DNA of 64,000 nt from Desulfovibrio sp. 86 (GCF_902702915.1 NZ_LR738849.1:2425001-2489000), one strand, 5' to 3'. Shown: positions 1-9,781, numbered from the stretch's first letter. The notes: generated by a model not told the origin, from the sequence alone. Translations and numbers: made by a program.

Positions 1-1510
1 CGCCGTTTTCCATAAAGGCGCGCGAAACAAAGCTCAGGCTGGAGGCAGCCGCAGCCTGACCCAATGCGCCGAACATGGGCCGGTAGTGCATGGGCTGCGG
101 CGTGGGGATGGAGGCGTTGGCATCGCCCATGGGTGCGGCGGCAATCTGCCCGCCCTTGATGACCAGCGAGGGCTTGACCCCAAAGAAGGCGGGTTTCCAC
201 AACACGAGGTCGGCCAGAAGGCCGGGGGCCACAGCGCCGATGGCGTGGGAAAGGCCGTGGGTCACAGCGGGATTGCAGGTGTACTTGGCCAGATACCGGC
301 GTACGCGGAAGTTGTCGTTGCCGCGCCCGTGGTCTTCGGGCAGGGGGCCGCGCTGCACCTTCATCTTGTGGGCGGTCTGCCATGCGCGGGTGATGACCTC
401 GCCCACGCGGCCCATGGCCTGCGAGTCGGAAGAAATCATGGAAATCACGCCCATATCCTGCAGGATATCCTCTGCGGCAATGGTCTCGCGCCGGATGCGC
501 GAATCGGCAAAGGCCGCGTCTTCCGGCAGGGAGGGGTTGAGATGGTGGCAAACCATGAGCATGTCCAGATGTTCGTCCACGGTATTCACCGTGTAGGGCC
601 GGGTGGGATTGGTGGACGAAGGCAGCACGTTGGGCAGGGAGCAGGCACGCAGGATGTCGGGCGCGTGACCGCCACCCGCGCCTTCCGTGTGGTAGGTGTG
701 GATGGTGCGGCCACAGAACGCGGCCAGCGTGTCTTCCACAAAGCCCGCCTCATTGAGCGTGTCGGTATGGATGGCGACCTGCACATCGTATTCGTCAGCC
801 ACGGTAAGGCAGGTGTCGATGGCGGCCGGGGTGGTGCCCCAGTCTTCGTGCAGTTTCAGGCCGCAAGCGCCCGCCTCGAGCTGCTCGCGCAGGGCTTCGG
901 GCATGGCGGCATTGCCCTTGCCCAGAAAGCCAAAATTCATGGGCAGCGCGTCTGTGGCGGCCAGCATGCGCTCCAGATGCCAGGGGCCGGGAGTGCAGGT
1001 GGTGGCGTTGGTGCCCGTGGCCGGGCCTGTGCCTCCCCCAAGCATGGTGGTGATGCCGCTGGCAAGGGCTTCTTCCACCTGCTGCGGGCAGATAAAATGG
1101 ATGTGCGAATCCATGCCGCCAGCGGTGAGCAGGCAGCCTTCACCAGCGATAACCTCCGTGCCGGGGCCGATGATCACGTCCACATGGGGCTGCACATCGG
1201 GGTTGCCCGCCTTGCCGATGGCGGCGATGCGGCCATGGCGTATGCCAAGATCGGCCTTGATGATGCCGAGAGCCGCATCCATGATGACGGCATTGGTGAT
1301 GACGGTGTCCATAGCGCCGTCAGCATTGCTGATCTGGCTCTGGCCCATGCCGTCGCGAATGACCTTGCCGCCGCCAAAGCAGACTTCATCGCCATAAACG
1401 GTGTGGTCGCGCTCAATTTCGATCCACAGTTCCGTGTCCGCAAGGCGGATTCGGTCGCCCGTGGTGGGGCCGTACAGTTCGGCATACTGGCTTCTGGGGA
1501 TGCGGATCAT
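1..1510 (-). CDS. ureC: urease alpha subunit UreC (3' end cut by window)
   Basis: Catalytic nickel subunit of urease, which hydrolyses urea to ammonia and carbamate in the cytoplasm. About 503 codons are present; the family is about 570, so the C-terminus lies outside the window. The translation begins [19 protein letters not shown]. It contains GLKLHEDWG with the lysine that is carbamylated to bridge the nickels, the [10 protein letters not shown] histidine motif, and [16 protein letters not shown] with the active-site flap cysteine and histidine. Its ATG overlaps the ureB stop (ATGA), so the two are translationally coupled. No key residue is missing in the visible part. The maturation genes ureEFG are not visible and may follow outside the window. 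Confidence 0.97.
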   Translation of the reverse strand, partial: MIRIPRSQYAELYGPTTGDRIRLADTELWIEIERDHTVYGDEVCFGGGKVIRDGMGQSQISNADGAMDTVITNAVIMDAALGIIKADLGIRHGRIAAIGKAGNPDVQPHVDVIIGPGTEVIAGEGCLLTAGGMDSHIHFICPQQVEEALASGITTMLGGGTGPATGTNATTCTPGPWHLERMLAATDALPMNFGFLGKGNAAMPEALREQLEAGACGLKLHEDWGTTPAAIDTCLTVADEYDVQVAIHTDTLNEAGFVEDTLAAFCGRTIHTYHTEGAGGGHAPDILRACSLPNVLPSSTNPTRPYTVNTVDEHLDMLMVCHHLNPSLPEDAAFADSRIRRETIAAEDILQDMGVISMISSDSQAMGRVGEVITRAWQTAHKMKVQRGPLPEDHGRGNDNFRVRRYLAKYTCNPAVTHGLSHAIGAVAPGLLADLVLWKPAFFGVKPSLVIKGGQIAAAPMGDANASIPTPQPMHYRPMFGALGQAAAASSLSFVSRAFMENG

Positions 1511-1848
1511 GCTTTTTCCTCCCTGGGGGCTTCGGCATCAAGCGCCCCCATGATCTGGGCGCGAAAGCCAAACACGCGGCGGGCTCCGGCGTAAGGCACA
1601 AGACGGACTTCGCGTTTCTGCCCCGGCTCAAAGCGCACGGCTGTTCCGGCGGGTATGTCGAGCCGCATGCCGCGCGCGGATTCGCGGGCAAAGGTCAGGG
1701 CCGGGTTTACTTCAAAGAAATGGTAGTGCGAACCCACCTGAATGGGCCTGTCGCCGGTATTGGAAACTTCCAGCACCACCTCGTGCCCTTTTGAAAGTGC
1801 GTTGAGGGTTATGTCGCCCTCTGCCATATGAATTTCACCGGGAATCAT
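1507..1848 (-). CDS. ureB: urease beta subunit UreB
   Basis: Small structural subunit of urease, 113 residues from [13 protein letters not shown]. It contains the family block [15 protein letters not shown] and ends ...[20 protein letters not shown]. The ATG at 1848 is chosen because MIPGEI is the conserved UreB N-terminus; an in-frame upstream ATG at 1869 would add only seven poorly conserved residues. It lies between ureA and ureC, 44 bases after ureA, and overlaps ureC by 4 bases. Separate A, B and C subunits are the usual bacterial arrangement. Confidence 0.96.
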   Translation of the reverse strand: MIPGEIHMAEGDITLNALSKGHEVVLEVSNTGDRPIQVGSHYHFFEVNPALTFARESARGMRLDIPAGTAVRFEPGQKREVRLVPYAGARRVFGFRAQIMGALDAEAPREEKA

Positions 1849-1892
1849 GCGCCCCCCTTGCGTGTTCATGCGGGTTGCCGTGGCAGCCCTGA

Positions 1893-2195
1893 TTACAAAA
1901 TGGGATCGTGCACGGTCACAAGCTTGGTGCCGTCAGGAAAGGTGGCCTCCACCTGCACTTCGTGGATCATCTCGGGCACGCCGTCCATGACGTCCTCACG
2001 CGTGAGCAGGTTGCGGCACGAACCCATGAGTTCGGCCACGCTTTGCCCGTCGCGCGCACCCTCAAGCACGGCCAGGCTGATGTAGGCCACGGCCTCGGGG
2101 TAATTGAGCCTGAGGCCGCGAGCCCTGCGCCTTTCCGCCAGCAGCCCGGCAGTGAAAAGCAGCAGCTTGTCTTTTTCTCTGGGCAAAAGTTCCAT
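1893..2195 (-). CDS. ureA: urease gamma subunit UreA
   Basis: Smallest urease subunit, 100 residues, starting [20 protein letters not shown], the conserved UreA start. The middle [11 protein letters not shown] and the C-terminal [18 protein letters not shown] blocks are typical of the family. The ATG at 2195 gives the usual length. It is separated from the upstream accessory gene ureD by about 230 bases that contain a structured repeat (family B), an unusually large gap for this operon. Confidence 0.96.
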   Translation of the reverse strand: MELLPREKDKLLLFTAGLLAERRRARGLRLNYPEAVAYISLAVLEGARDGQSVAELMGSCRNLLTREDVMDGVPEMIHEVQVEATFPDGTKLVTVHDPIL

Positions 2196-2320
2196 GATGC
2201 CTCCAGTGTACGCGGCACGCCGCACTAATTTCGTCAAACAGTAAAACAGTGTGCTCGCAGCTTGGCTGCAAAGTCCTCCAGACCGGATTACTTTTGAAAT
2301 GCTTCACATTTCAATTTGTC

Positions 2321-2428
2321 ATTCTGTCGAAAAATCGCATTTTCGGCAGAATCCAAGCCACGTTGTGGCGCGCTGCACGTGAGTGCAGCGTTAGGGCATT
2401 TTAACGTATTTCAAAAGCAAAATGCCCT
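2321..2428. repeat. family B structured repeat, copy 1 (between ureD and ureA)
   Basis: A run of consecutive hairpins: an arm pair reading TTCTGTCG...CGGCAGAA, a small GCC...GGC stem, GCTGCA...TGCAGC, and AGGGCATTTT...AAAATGCCCT. The same hairpins in the same order occur at 12630-12733. One edge coincides with the TAG stop codon of ureD. There is no open reading frame here. Confidence 0.8.
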
Positions 2429-3509
2429 AAAAAGCTCCGTGCCAGATGCGCGGCATGTGCGGCGGGCACCCGGTCAGCGCGGGCCGCAGCATATTCCAGG
2501 CCGTCAGCAGCAGGTTGCGCGCTTCTTCCATATCCGGCCCCAGATAACGCACCACAAGCGCCTCGCCGCGCACGGTGGCTCCGGCCCGTTCCCTCATGTG
2601 GGCGGACAGGGGAGCGGGCATGGCCTGAACGGAACTGTCGCCAACGGCATGGCTTTGCCCGCGAGGCGCAGCACCAGGAGTGCCATCTGGAGTGCCGCCA
2701 GGAGTGTCATCAGGCGCGGCATCAAAATCGCGGCAGGGCGAGATCCTGTCTTGCAGGGCGGCGCAGCATGCTTCCAGCGCGGCGAGGTCTTGCCCGTCAT
2801 CCGCTCCGCGTCCCACGGCAAAGAGGGTGGCGGAAACCGCCTGACCTCGCAGACCGCAGGCACATTCTTGCAGGGCGCCGCCGCCTTCAAAGCGCAGCAC
2901 CTCATGCAGCAGGGGCAGACCTTCGCGGGTGAGGATGAGGCTCTGGCGCACGCTGCCGTGGGTAAAACGTTCATTGGCGGCAGGGCGGCCAAGGCAGATC
3001 ATTTCCCAGCCAATGCAGGCGCTGGCATTGTCCAGCTCCACCGATGTGCGCATTTCGGCCCGCGCGCCGTCATAGATGATGGTTTCACGCGGCAGCCATT
3101 CCAGCATGCCGCCGGTAACGGCAAGGTCTGAGGTCTGGCGTTGGGGCACGTTGTGCGTATCCGCCGCGTAGAATTTGGAGGCCGAGGGCGCGGTGATCAG
3201 TGCGTGCGCGCCTTGCTCCAGCCGCACGGCAAGGCTCAGGTCGTCGCCGCTCACAAGGCCGCCAGGCGGATGCAGCAGGCAGCAGTGGCAGGGTCGGGAA
3301 GCCTGCGCCCGGCCCGGCGCATTCGTGGGTGCCGCTTCGGGATAGAATGGCTGCTGCACACGCAAAGGCCCGCTGAACTGCATTTTTGCCAGCGTGGTAC
3401 GCCCCTGCCGCACCGCAAAATCCAGCTCCATGCGTGCGCTCCAGCGCCGGTCAGGCGTAAAGCAGTGACCGTGGAGATTGTCGGCAGGGTTTGCGGTGGC
3501 GGCAGACAT
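2427..3509 (-). CDS. ureD: urease accessory protein UreD
   Basis: UreD/UreH-type chaperone that helps load nickel into the urease apoenzyme together with UreF and UreG. It is 360 residues against about 270-300 for the family. Recognisable parts are the N-terminal GPLRVQQPFYPE, HPPGGLVSGDDL and the SKFYAAD... segment. The extra length comes from a Gly/Pro/Thr-rich stretch near residues 270-300 with short imperfect repeats (TPGGTPDGTPGAAP). It lies just after urtE (29-base gap) and before ureA. Its TAG stop is followed directly by a family B repeat. Confidence 0.9.
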   Translation of the reverse strand: MSAATANPADNLHGHCFTPDRRWSARMELDFAVRQGRTTLAKMQFSGPLRVQQPFYPEAAPTNAPGRAQASRPCHCCLLHPPGGLVSGDDLSLAVRLEQGAHALITAPSASKFYAADTHNVPQRQTSDLAVTGGMLEWLPRETIIYDGARAEMRTSVELDNASACIGWEMICLGRPAANERFTHGSVRQSLILTREGLPLLHEVLRFEGGGALQECACGLRGQAVSATLFAVGRGADDGQDLAALEACCAALQDRISPCRDFDAAPDDTPGGTPDGTPGAAPRGQSHAVGDSSVQAMPAPLSAHMRERAGATVRGEALVVRYLGPDMEEARNLLLTAWNMLRPALTGCPPHMPRIWHGAF

Positions 3510-3538
3510 GCAGTTACTCCTGGATTCCCCAGTGAGAA

Positions 3539-4234
3539 TCAGACGCTCAGAAAGGCTTTGACAGTGGCATCGTCCAGGCCGCGCATGTCGCCCTGGGAAA
3601 CGATGTGGCCGCGATCCATAATCATGTAGGTATCCGCCATGCGGCGGGCAAAAGGCACTTTTTGTTCCACCAGCAGCACGGTGAGGCCCATTTCTTCGTT
3701 GAGTCTGCCAATGGTTGTGGCGATGTCGCGCACAATATTGGGCTGGATGCCCTCGGTTGGTTCGTCCAGAATGAGCAGGCGCGGCTCCAGCGCAAGTGCC
3801 CGTGCAATGGCAAGTTGCTGCTGCTGGCCGCCGGAAAGATCGCCGCCTCTCCTATGCATCATTTCGCCCAGCACGGGGAAAAAGTCAAAGATGAACGGAG
3901 GAATGGCCCTGGCCTTATCCTTGCGCATGGGCAACGAGAGCTCCATATTTTCGCGCACGGTCAGCAAGGGGAAGATTTGGCGGCCCTGCGGCACATAACC
4001 GATGCCCAGGGCTGCCCGTTGCTCCACAGGCAGAGGAAGCAAGTCCGTTCCTTCAAGGAAAATATGGCCGGAGCGTGCGGGCAGCACGCCCATGATGCAC
4101 TGGAGCAGCGTGGTTTTGCCCACGCCGTTACGCCCCATGAGGCAGGCGCACGAACCGGCCTTCAACGTAAGGTTGACGTCGCGCAGGATGTGGCTTTCGC
4201 CATAAAACTGGTTAAGATCTGTGATATGCAGCAT
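3539..4234 (-). CDS. urtE: urea ABC transporter ATP-binding protein UrtE
   Basis: ATPase of the LivF/UrtE branch, 231 residues, powering urea import with UrtABCD. Walker A is GRNGVGKTT, the signature is LSGGQQQQLAIARAL, Walker B is LILDEPTEG and the switch motif is VLLVEQKV, in which the usual histidine is replaced by glutamine; VEQ is normal in LivF/UrtE ATPases. The sequence begins MLHITDLNQFYGESHILRDV. The gene follows urtD after a 116-base gap and precedes ureD, so the transporter and the enzyme genes appear to form one transcription unit. Confidence 0.94.
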   Translation of the reverse strand: MLHITDLNQFYGESHILRDVNLTLKAGSCACLMGRNGVGKTTLLQCIMGVLPARSGHIFLEGTDLLPLPVEQRAALGIGYVPQGRQIFPLLTVRENMELSLPMRKDKARAIPPFIFDFFPVLGEMMHRRGGDLSGGQQQQLAIARALALEPRLLILDEPTEGIQPNIVRDIATTIGRLNEEMGLTVLLVEQKVPFARRMADTYMIMDRGHIVSQGDMRGLDDATVKAFLSV

Positions 4235-4350
4235 TACGCTCCTCCTGGAGCATGGGGCTCGAAAATTGGCTGTTTGCAGCGGCTGTCCACCCAGGATTGG
4301 CCGGCGGCTGACCAGGGGGCCAGACAGAGCAACCTGCTGGAAATCTGCAT

Positions 4351-5247
4351 CTAGGCAGCACCCAGCGGTTCACCCAGATAGGCCTCCACCACGGCGGGGT
4401 GGTTCTGCATCTCGTCCATGGTGCCCTCGGCCAGCACGCTGCCCTGATGCAGCACCGTGACCCTGTGGGCAATGGCCCGCACAAATTCCATGTCGTGCTC
4501 CACCACCATGATGCTCTGTTCGCCTTCAAGGTCGTGCAGCAGATCGATGGTGCGGTCCATTTCTTCAGGCGTCATGCCCGCAACGGGTTCGTCCAGCAGC
4601 AGAAGCTGCGGTTTCTGCATGAGCAGCATGCCGATTTCAAGCCACTGCTTCTGCCCGTGCGAGAGCTTGCCTGCCTGCAAACGGGCCAGTTCCGTCAGAC
4701 GGATGCGGTGCAGCACTTCTTCAATAAAGACTTTGTCGTCGGCAGAGAGCCGCGCGCGGAACGTGGGCCATACCCTTTTGTCGCCAGCCAGGGCCAGTTC
4801 CAGATTTTGCAGCACGCTCAGGGCCTCGAACACCGAGGGCTTCTGGAACTTGCGGCCAATGCCGGCCTGGGCGATGGCGACCTCATCCATCTGCAGCAGG
4901 TTGCAGGTGCGGCCAAACCATGCGGAGCCGGCGTCAGGCCGGGTTTTTCCGGTGATCACGTCCATCATGGTGGTCTTGCCCGCGCCGTTGGGGCCGATAA
5001 CGCAGCGCAGCTCGCCCTTGTCCACATAGAAGGTCAGGTCATTGAGCGCCTTGAAGCCGTCAAAGCTCACGCTGATTTTTTCCATGTACAGCGCGATGTC
5101 CGGCTTGGACATCATGTGGCGCGGGGGCCGGGCGCGCAGCTTCAGGGGGCGCTTGTCAAAGGGGGGGTGCGTTTCTTCGTAGACGCGGGCAGCTTCGGCC
5201 ACGTCATCGAGGCTGCGCCCGTGCAAAATATCCTGCTGGGTCTTCAT
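4351..5247 (-). CDS. urtD: urea ABC transporter ATP-binding protein UrtD
   Basis: ATPase of the LivG/UrtD branch, 298 residues from MKTQQDILHGRSLDD. Walker A is GPNGAGKTT, the signature LSHGQKQWLEIGMLL is the variant typical of UrtD, Walker B is LLLLDEPVAGMT, and the switch is MVVEHDMEF. The ATG at 5247 overlaps the stop codon of urtC (ATGA), which fixes the start. About 45 residues precede the ATPase core, a somewhat long N-terminal extension. Confidence 0.94.
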   Translation of the reverse strand: MKTQQDILHGRSLDDVAEAARVYEETHPPFDKRPLKLRARPPRHMMSKPDIALYMEKISVSFDGFKALNDLTFYVDKGELRCVIGPNGAGKTTMMDVITGKTRPDAGSAWFGRTCNLLQMDEVAIAQAGIGRKFQKPSVFEALSVLQNLELALAGDKRVWPTFRARLSADDKVFIEEVLHRIRLTELARLQAGKLSHGQKQWLEIGMLLMQKPQLLLLDEPVAGMTPEEMDRTIDLLHDLEGEQSIMVVEHDMEFVRAIAHRVTVLHQGSVLAEGTMDEMQNHPAVVEAYLGEPLGAA

Positions 5248-6383
5248 GCTGCGGCTCCTTCTTTGGCGGAATCGGCGGGGGAACCTGGCGTTGCGCGGTT
5301 GCGCCACTGCTCGGGCAAACCCGCCAGACCCTGGGGCAGGAAGACAGTCACCAGCACAAACATGCCGCCAAGGGCAAACAGCCATGCTTCGGGCATGACC
5401 GCCGTAAACCACGTTTTGAAGGCATTGACGGCAAAAGCGCCAAGCACCGCGCCATAGAGTCGCCCACGGCCCCCCAGCGCCACCCAGACCACAATTTCAA
5501 TGGAATTGAGGGGAGAAAATTCGCCGGGGTTGATGATGCCCACCTGCGGCACATACAGAGCGCCGCCAATGCCCGCCAAAACGGCGGAAAGCGTGAACAC
5601 CGCCACCTGATACCGCTCCACCCTGTAGCCGATAAAACGCACGCGGCTTTCCGCATCACGCACGGCCACGCACACGCGCCCAAGGCGCGATGCCGTGACA
5701 GCCCTGCACAGGAAGTAGCCAGCCATGAGCGCCACGGCGGAGCAGGCGAACAGGGTTGTGCGCATGCCGTCTGTCTGCAATCCGAAGCCCAGCAAGGTCT
5801 TGAAGTCCGTAAGGCCGTTGTTGCCGCCAAAGCCCATTTCGTTGCGAAAAAAGGCCAGCAGAAGGGCATAGGTCATGGCCTGGCTCATGATGGAAAAATA
5901 GACGCCCGAAACCCGCGATCCAAAGGCCAGCCTGCCAAACACATAGGCCAGTATGCCGGGCAGCAGCACCACCAGCAGCAGCGCCACCACAAAGTATTCG
6001 CTGCCCTGCCAGAACCAGGGCAGCTCCTTCCAGTTCAGAAAAACCATGAAGTCCGGCAGATTGGCATTGCCGTATACGCCGCGCGCGCCTATCTGCCGCA
6101 TGAGGTACATGCCGAAGCCGTAGCCCCCAAGAGCGAAAAACGCGCCGTGCCCGAGGCTGAGCACACCCATGAAACCCCAGACTAGATCGACGGAAAGGGC
6201 CAGCAGGGAGTAGGTCAGATATTTGCCCAGCAGGGTGACCATGTAGCCCGGCACGTGCAAGGCGCTGCCTGCGGGCAGCAGGCTGCCCACGACCACAGCC
6301 AGCGACAGCACGGCGGTGACAGCCAGAAAATTGCGGGTAGGCGTGTTGAGCAGCCTTTCGCGTTCAAAGATGTCTGTCGCCAT
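5244..6383 (-). CDS. urtC: urea ABC transporter permease UrtC
   Basis: Inner-membrane permease of the LivM/UrtC family, 379 residues, starting MATDIFERERLLNTPTRNF. It has several hydrophobic segments and family blocks such as DLVWGFMGVLSLGHGAFFALGGYGFGMYLM and NSIEIVVWVALGGRGRLYGAVLGA. It forms the transmembrane channel with UrtB. The start codon directly follows the urtB stop codon (TAAATG), which indicates translational coupling. Confidence 0.95.
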   Translation of the reverse strand: MATDIFERERLLNTPTRNFLAVTAVLSLAVVVGSLLPAGSALHVPGYMVTLLGKYLTYSLLALSVDLVWGFMGVLSLGHGAFFALGGYGFGMYLMRQIGARGVYGNANLPDFMVFLNWKELPWFWQGSEYFVVALLLVVLLPGILAYVFGRLAFGSRVSGVYFSIMSQAMTYALLLAFFRNEMGFGGNNGLTDFKTLLGFGLQTDGMRTTLFACSAVALMAGYFLCRAVTASRLGRVCVAVRDAESRVRFIGYRVERYQVAVFTLSAVLAGIGGALYVPQVGIINPGEFSPLNSIEIVVWVALGGRGRLYGAVLGAFAVNAFKTWFTAVMPEAWLFALGGMFVLVTVFLPQGLAGLPEQWRNRATPGSPADSAKEGAAA

Positions 6384-8066
6384 TTACGCCTCCACCGCAC
6401 GGCCCTTTTGCGGGAACAGTCCGCGCGGGCGCTTCTGGATGAACAGGATAAGGCAGACCAGAATGATGATCTTGGAGAGCATGGCCCCGCTGGCAGGCTC
6501 CAGAAACTTGTTGGCAATGCCCAGGGCCAGTCCGCCTGTCAGCGTGCCCCAAAGGTTGCCCACGCCGCCAAACACCACAACCATGAAGGAATCCACAATG
6601 TAGGTCTGACCCAGGTTGGGGCCAACGTTGGAAACCTGGCTCAAGGCCACGCCAGCCATGCCAGCCACGCCGGAGCCAAGGCCAAAGGTCAGCGCGTCCA
6701 CGCGCGAGGCGCGTATGCCCATGCAGCGGGCAATGGCCCTGTTTTGCGATACCGCGCGCACCTCAAGCCCCAGCCGGGTGCGGTGCATGGCCATATGGAT
6801 GAGGGCAAACACGCCAAGACAGAAAATGATGATGTACACGCGGTTGCATGTCAGGCTGAAATGCTGGGTTATCTGCCACACGCCGCTCATGAAATCCGGA
6901 TTTTGCACGGCCCGGTTCAGGGGCGAAAAAACGGTGCGCACGGCTTGCTGCAGCACAAGGCTGATGCCGAATGTCGCCAGAAGCGTCTCCAGCGGGCGAC
7001 CATAAAGAAAGCGGATAATGGTTTTTTCAAGAAGCACGCCCATGCCGCCGCTCACCAGAAAGGCGGCGGGAACAGCCAGAATGAGGGCAAGGCCGGGCTG
7101 GCCCGGCAGGATCTGCTGCATGCCCCAGGCTGTGTAGGCCCCGAGCATGATCAGCTCGCCGTGGGCCATGTTGATGACCCCCATGACGCCAAAGGTGATG
7201 GCAAGGCCAATGGCGGCCAGCACGAGAATGGACCCCAGACTCGTGCCAAAAAAGAGCATTTCAAAAAATTGCGCCCACTCGGCGGAAATACGCTGGAAAT
7301 ACAGGGCATCGGCCGCCGTTTTGGCCACAGCCGTGTCGGATGAAGCGGCAAGAGTGCGCAGGGCGTTAAGCGCGGCGGGGCTGCCGTTGCTGTCCAGAGC
7401 CTTGACGGCGGCAAGCTGATCGGAGCGCACGGAGCCCGGGTCAGCCGCCACGTATAGGGCAAGGGCCGCGCTGAGGTTGCCGCGCACGGCTTCGTCCTTC
7501 TCTCCAGCCAGCAGTTTGTGCAGGGCCTCCGCATCGAGGGGCGGGGTGGCGCTCTCCATAAGGGCCGCCGAGGCCTGACGGCGCTTGGCCGTGTCTGTGG
7601 AGGTAAGGGCCTGCGCGTTAAGGATATCCGTAATGCGCTGGCGCTGGCGGTTGCTTGTGCCCACCTTGCGCAGACTGTCGGCAGACTGGGCCGCGCCAAG
7701 TTCGCCCCTGGCGTCGAGGGGCCGCGCCTGACCTGCATCGTCGCTCACAAAAAGCGCTCCGGCATCGGCATCGGCCAACAGGGTGTTGCGCAGCAGCGCT
7801 TCCAGCAGTTTTTCGCGCAGTGGCGCGGCAAGTGTGTTGTCATCCTTTTCCAGCGCGGCAATGGCCGCATCCCTGTCCGCCACTTTGGGACTCACGAGAG
7901 TCTTGAGCAGATCGGCTGGAAGAATGGATGGCGAAGTTTGCACCGGGGACGCGGAAGGAGTCGAAACCGCGCCCCCGGCATTGCCGTCCGGTTCCGGTCC
8001 GGACGCCAGCACTGCGTGCGGCAGACTGAAAATTATGAGACAGCAGAGCAAGAGCGCCGTGCGCAT
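6384..8066 (-). CDS. urtB: urea ABC transporter permease UrtB
   Basis: Second permease, LivH/UrtB family, 560 residues. A signal-peptide-like N-terminus (MRTALLLCCLIIFSLPHAVLA) leads into about 240 residues of helical, Ala/Leu-rich exported region, followed by the membrane domain with GLAITFGVMGVINMAHGELIMLGAY. A long N-terminal region of this kind is common in proteobacterial UrtB and is not an odd fusion. It lies 119 bases after urtA, with a GC-rich hairpin in the gap. Confidence 0.94.
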   Translation of the reverse strand: MRTALLLCCLIIFSLPHAVLASGPEPDGNAGGAVSTPSASPVQTSPSILPADLLKTLVSPKVADRDAAIAALEKDDNTLAAPLREKLLEALLRNTLLADADAGALFVSDDAGQARPLDARGELGAAQSADSLRKVGTSNRQRQRITDILNAQALTSTDTAKRRQASAALMESATPPLDAEALHKLLAGEKDEAVRGNLSAALALYVAADPGSVRSDQLAAVKALDSNGSPAALNALRTLAASSDTAVAKTAADALYFQRISAEWAQFFEMLFFGTSLGSILVLAAIGLAITFGVMGVINMAHGELIMLGAYTAWGMQQILPGQPGLALILAVPAAFLVSGGMGVLLEKTIIRFLYGRPLETLLATFGISLVLQQAVRTVFSPLNRAVQNPDFMSGVWQITQHFSLTCNRVYIIIFCLGVFALIHMAMHRTRLGLEVRAVSQNRAIARCMGIRASRVDALTFGLGSGVAGMAGVALSQVSNVGPNLGQTYIVDSFMVVVFGGVGNLWGTLTGGLALGIANKFLEPASGAMLSKIIILVCLILFIQKRPRGLFPQKGRAVEA

Positions 8067-8137
8067 GGGGATATCCTTTAGTCTGGTCCGTCGGGACAGC
8101 GCTGCGCTGGCCCCGGCCGACGTGCCGTGGGGGGATC

Positions 8138-8160
8138 GCGGGGGCCGCCGGGGCCCCCGC
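8138..8160 (-). promoter_or_regulatory. intercistronic hairpin between urtA and urtB
   Basis: A 9-bp GC-only stem (GCGGGGGCC paired with GGCCCCCGC) sits in the gap after urtA. There is no T-run, so it is more likely a partial terminator or an mRNA-stabilising stem that keeps binding-protein mRNA in excess over permease mRNA. Confidence 0.5.
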
Positions 8161-8185
8161 AGCAGGTTTCAGACGGTTGCTTTCT

Positions 8186-9472
8186 CTATTTTGAAGCGCC
8201 GCCGCATTTCTTGGTCTTGGTATTGTAGTTGCCGCAGTTGATGGGGTCGGTCCAGTCGCCGATCAGGTCCTTGGATTCGGGCAGATAGTGCGACCACGCT
8301 TCGCCGGGAACCACGGAAGGGGTTTCCCAGACAACCTGGAACTGGCCGTCGGCCTGAATTTCGCCGATCAGCACAGGCTTGGTGATGTGGTGGTTGGGCA
8401 GAACCTTGGCCACGCCGCCGGTGAGGTTGGGGGTCTCAAGGCCCACAATGGCTTTCAGAACCTTGTCCACATCGGTGCTCTGGGCCTTTTCAACAGCCTT
8501 CACCCACAGGTTGAAGCCGATGTAATGGGCTTCCATGGGGTCGTTGGTCACGCGCTTGGGGTTCTTGGTGAAGTCGTGCCACTTTTTGATGAAGGCCTTG
8601 TTGGCGGGATTATCCACGCTCATGAAATAGTTCCAGGCGGCCAGGTGGCCCACCAGAGGCTTGGTGTCTATGCCGGAGAGTTCTTCTTCACCCACGGAGA
8701 AAGCCATGACGGGAATGTCGGCGGCAGTGATGCCCTGGTTGGCGAGTTCCTTGTAGAAAGGCACGTTGGCGTCGCCGTTGAGGGTGGAAACCACGGCGGT
8801 CTTTTTGCCCGCGTTGCCGAACTTTTTGATTTCAGCAACGATGGACTGCCAGTCGGAATGGCCGAAGGGCGTGTAGTTGATGAGGATGTCTTCTTTTTTC
8901 ACGCCCTTGGAGATCAGGTAGGCTTCGATGATCTTGTTGGCGGTGCGGGGGAACACGTAGTCCGTACCGGCCAGCACCCAGCGCTTAACGCCGAGGTCGT
9001 TCATCAGGTAGTCCACAGCGGGGATGGCCTGCTGATTCGGGGCTGCGCCGGTGTAGATGACGTTGCGCGAGGATTCTTCACCTTCGTACTGCACGGGGTA
9101 GAACAGGAGGCCGTTGAGTTCTTCAAACACGGGCAATACGGACTTGCGCGAAACCGAGGTCCAACAGCCGAAAACAGCGGCGACCTTGTCCTTGCTCAGC
9201 AGTTCGCGAGCCTTTTCTGCAAACAGGGGCCAGTTGGAGGCGGGATCGACCACCACGGCCTCCAGCTTTTTGCCCAGCAGGCCGCCTTTTTTGTTCTGCT
9301 CGTCAATGAGCATGAGCATAACGTCTTTCAGCGTTGTTTCGCTGATGGCCATGGTGCCGGAGAGCGAATGCAGAATGCCTACCTTGATGGTGTCGTCCGC
9401 GGCCTTCGCGTTCAGCGAACCGCACAGGGTGACGAGCATAAGAGCCAACGTCGCCAACGTTTTCTTGAACAT
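8186..9472 (-). CDS. urtA: urea-binding periplasmic protein UrtA
   Basis: Substrate-binding protein of the urea importer, 428 residues, with a Sec signal peptide (MFKKTLATLALMLVTLCGSLNAKA) and the mature start DDTIKVGILHSLSGTMAISE. Blocks such as VFGCWTSVSRKSVLPVFE, LFYPVQYEGEE and YTGAAPNQQ are typical of UrtA rather than of leucine-binding LivJ. First gene of the operon, starting about 90 bases downstream of a sigma-54 promoter. A GGAGGC ribosome-binding site precedes the ATG. Confidence 0.96.
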   Translation of the reverse strand: MFKKTLATLALMLVTLCGSLNAKAADDTIKVGILHSLSGTMAISETTLKDVMLMLIDEQNKKGGLLGKKLEAVVVDPASNWPLFAEKARELLSKDKVAAVFGCWTSVSRKSVLPVFEELNGLLFYPVQYEGEESSRNVIYTGAAPNQQAIPAVDYLMNDLGVKRWVLAGTDYVFPRTANKIIEAYLISKGVKKEDILINYTPFGHSDWQSIVAEIKKFGNAGKKTAVVSTLNGDANVPFYKELANQGITAADIPVMAFSVGEEELSGIDTKPLVGHLAAWNYFMSVDNPANKAFIKKWHDFTKNPKRVTNDPMEAHYIGFNLWVKAVEKAQSTDVDKVLKAIVGLETPNLTGGVAKVLPNHHITKPVLIGEIQADGQFQVVWETPSVVPGEAWSHYLPESKDLIGDWTDPINCGNYNTKTKKCGGASK

Positions 9473-9560
9473 GTGGAGCCTCCTTGGAACTGTCTGTATG
9501 GCTGTACGTGACGCGACGCACCCCCATGGTTGCCGCGCTGCTTGCTACTGCACATGGTTA

Positions 9561-9576
9561 AGCAAGAGGCGTTCCA
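9561..9576 (-). promoter_or_regulatory. sigma-54 promoter for the urt-ure operon
   Basis: On the minus strand the sequence reads TGGAACGCCTCTTGCT. The -24 GG and -12 GC are separated by exactly 10 bases, and the fit to TGGCACG-N4-TTGCW has one mismatch in the -24 block. It points towards urtA, about 90 bases upstream of its ATG. Sigma-54 control fits nitrogen-responsive expression. No NtrC site was recognised. Confidence 0.8.
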
Positions 9577-9736
9577 GCGGCATTTTTCATGTAGTAGGGT
9601 GTAATTTATTGATATTTTTTTGAGATGGGTGTGGGTTTTAAGCCATTTTTGTAAAATCACCGGGATGTTAAAACAATTTTGTATATGCCATGGAGCGGTA
9701 CGGCCTGCCGCTGCCAACTGCGAAGAATGACCGCGT

Positions 9737-9781
9737 AAAAAAAGACGCCCGGCCCGGCGGACGTGCAGTCTGCCGGGCGCG
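9737..9781 (-). terminator. Rho-independent terminator (minus strand)
   Basis: Read on the minus strand, a GC-rich stem built from GCCCGGC and GCCGGGC arms is followed by a run of seven T at the 9735-9742 edge. It would end transcription coming from the transposase remnant/EamA side and insulate the urt promoter. Confidence 0.6.

Noticed and set aside
86..1594. Long plus-strand open frame across the urease region
   Set aside because: It is antisense to ureC/ureB, whose translations match urease throughout. GC-rich third positions open long shadow frames.
4399..5457. Plus-strand open frame opposite urtD
   Set aside because: Antisense shadow of a clear ABC ATPase.
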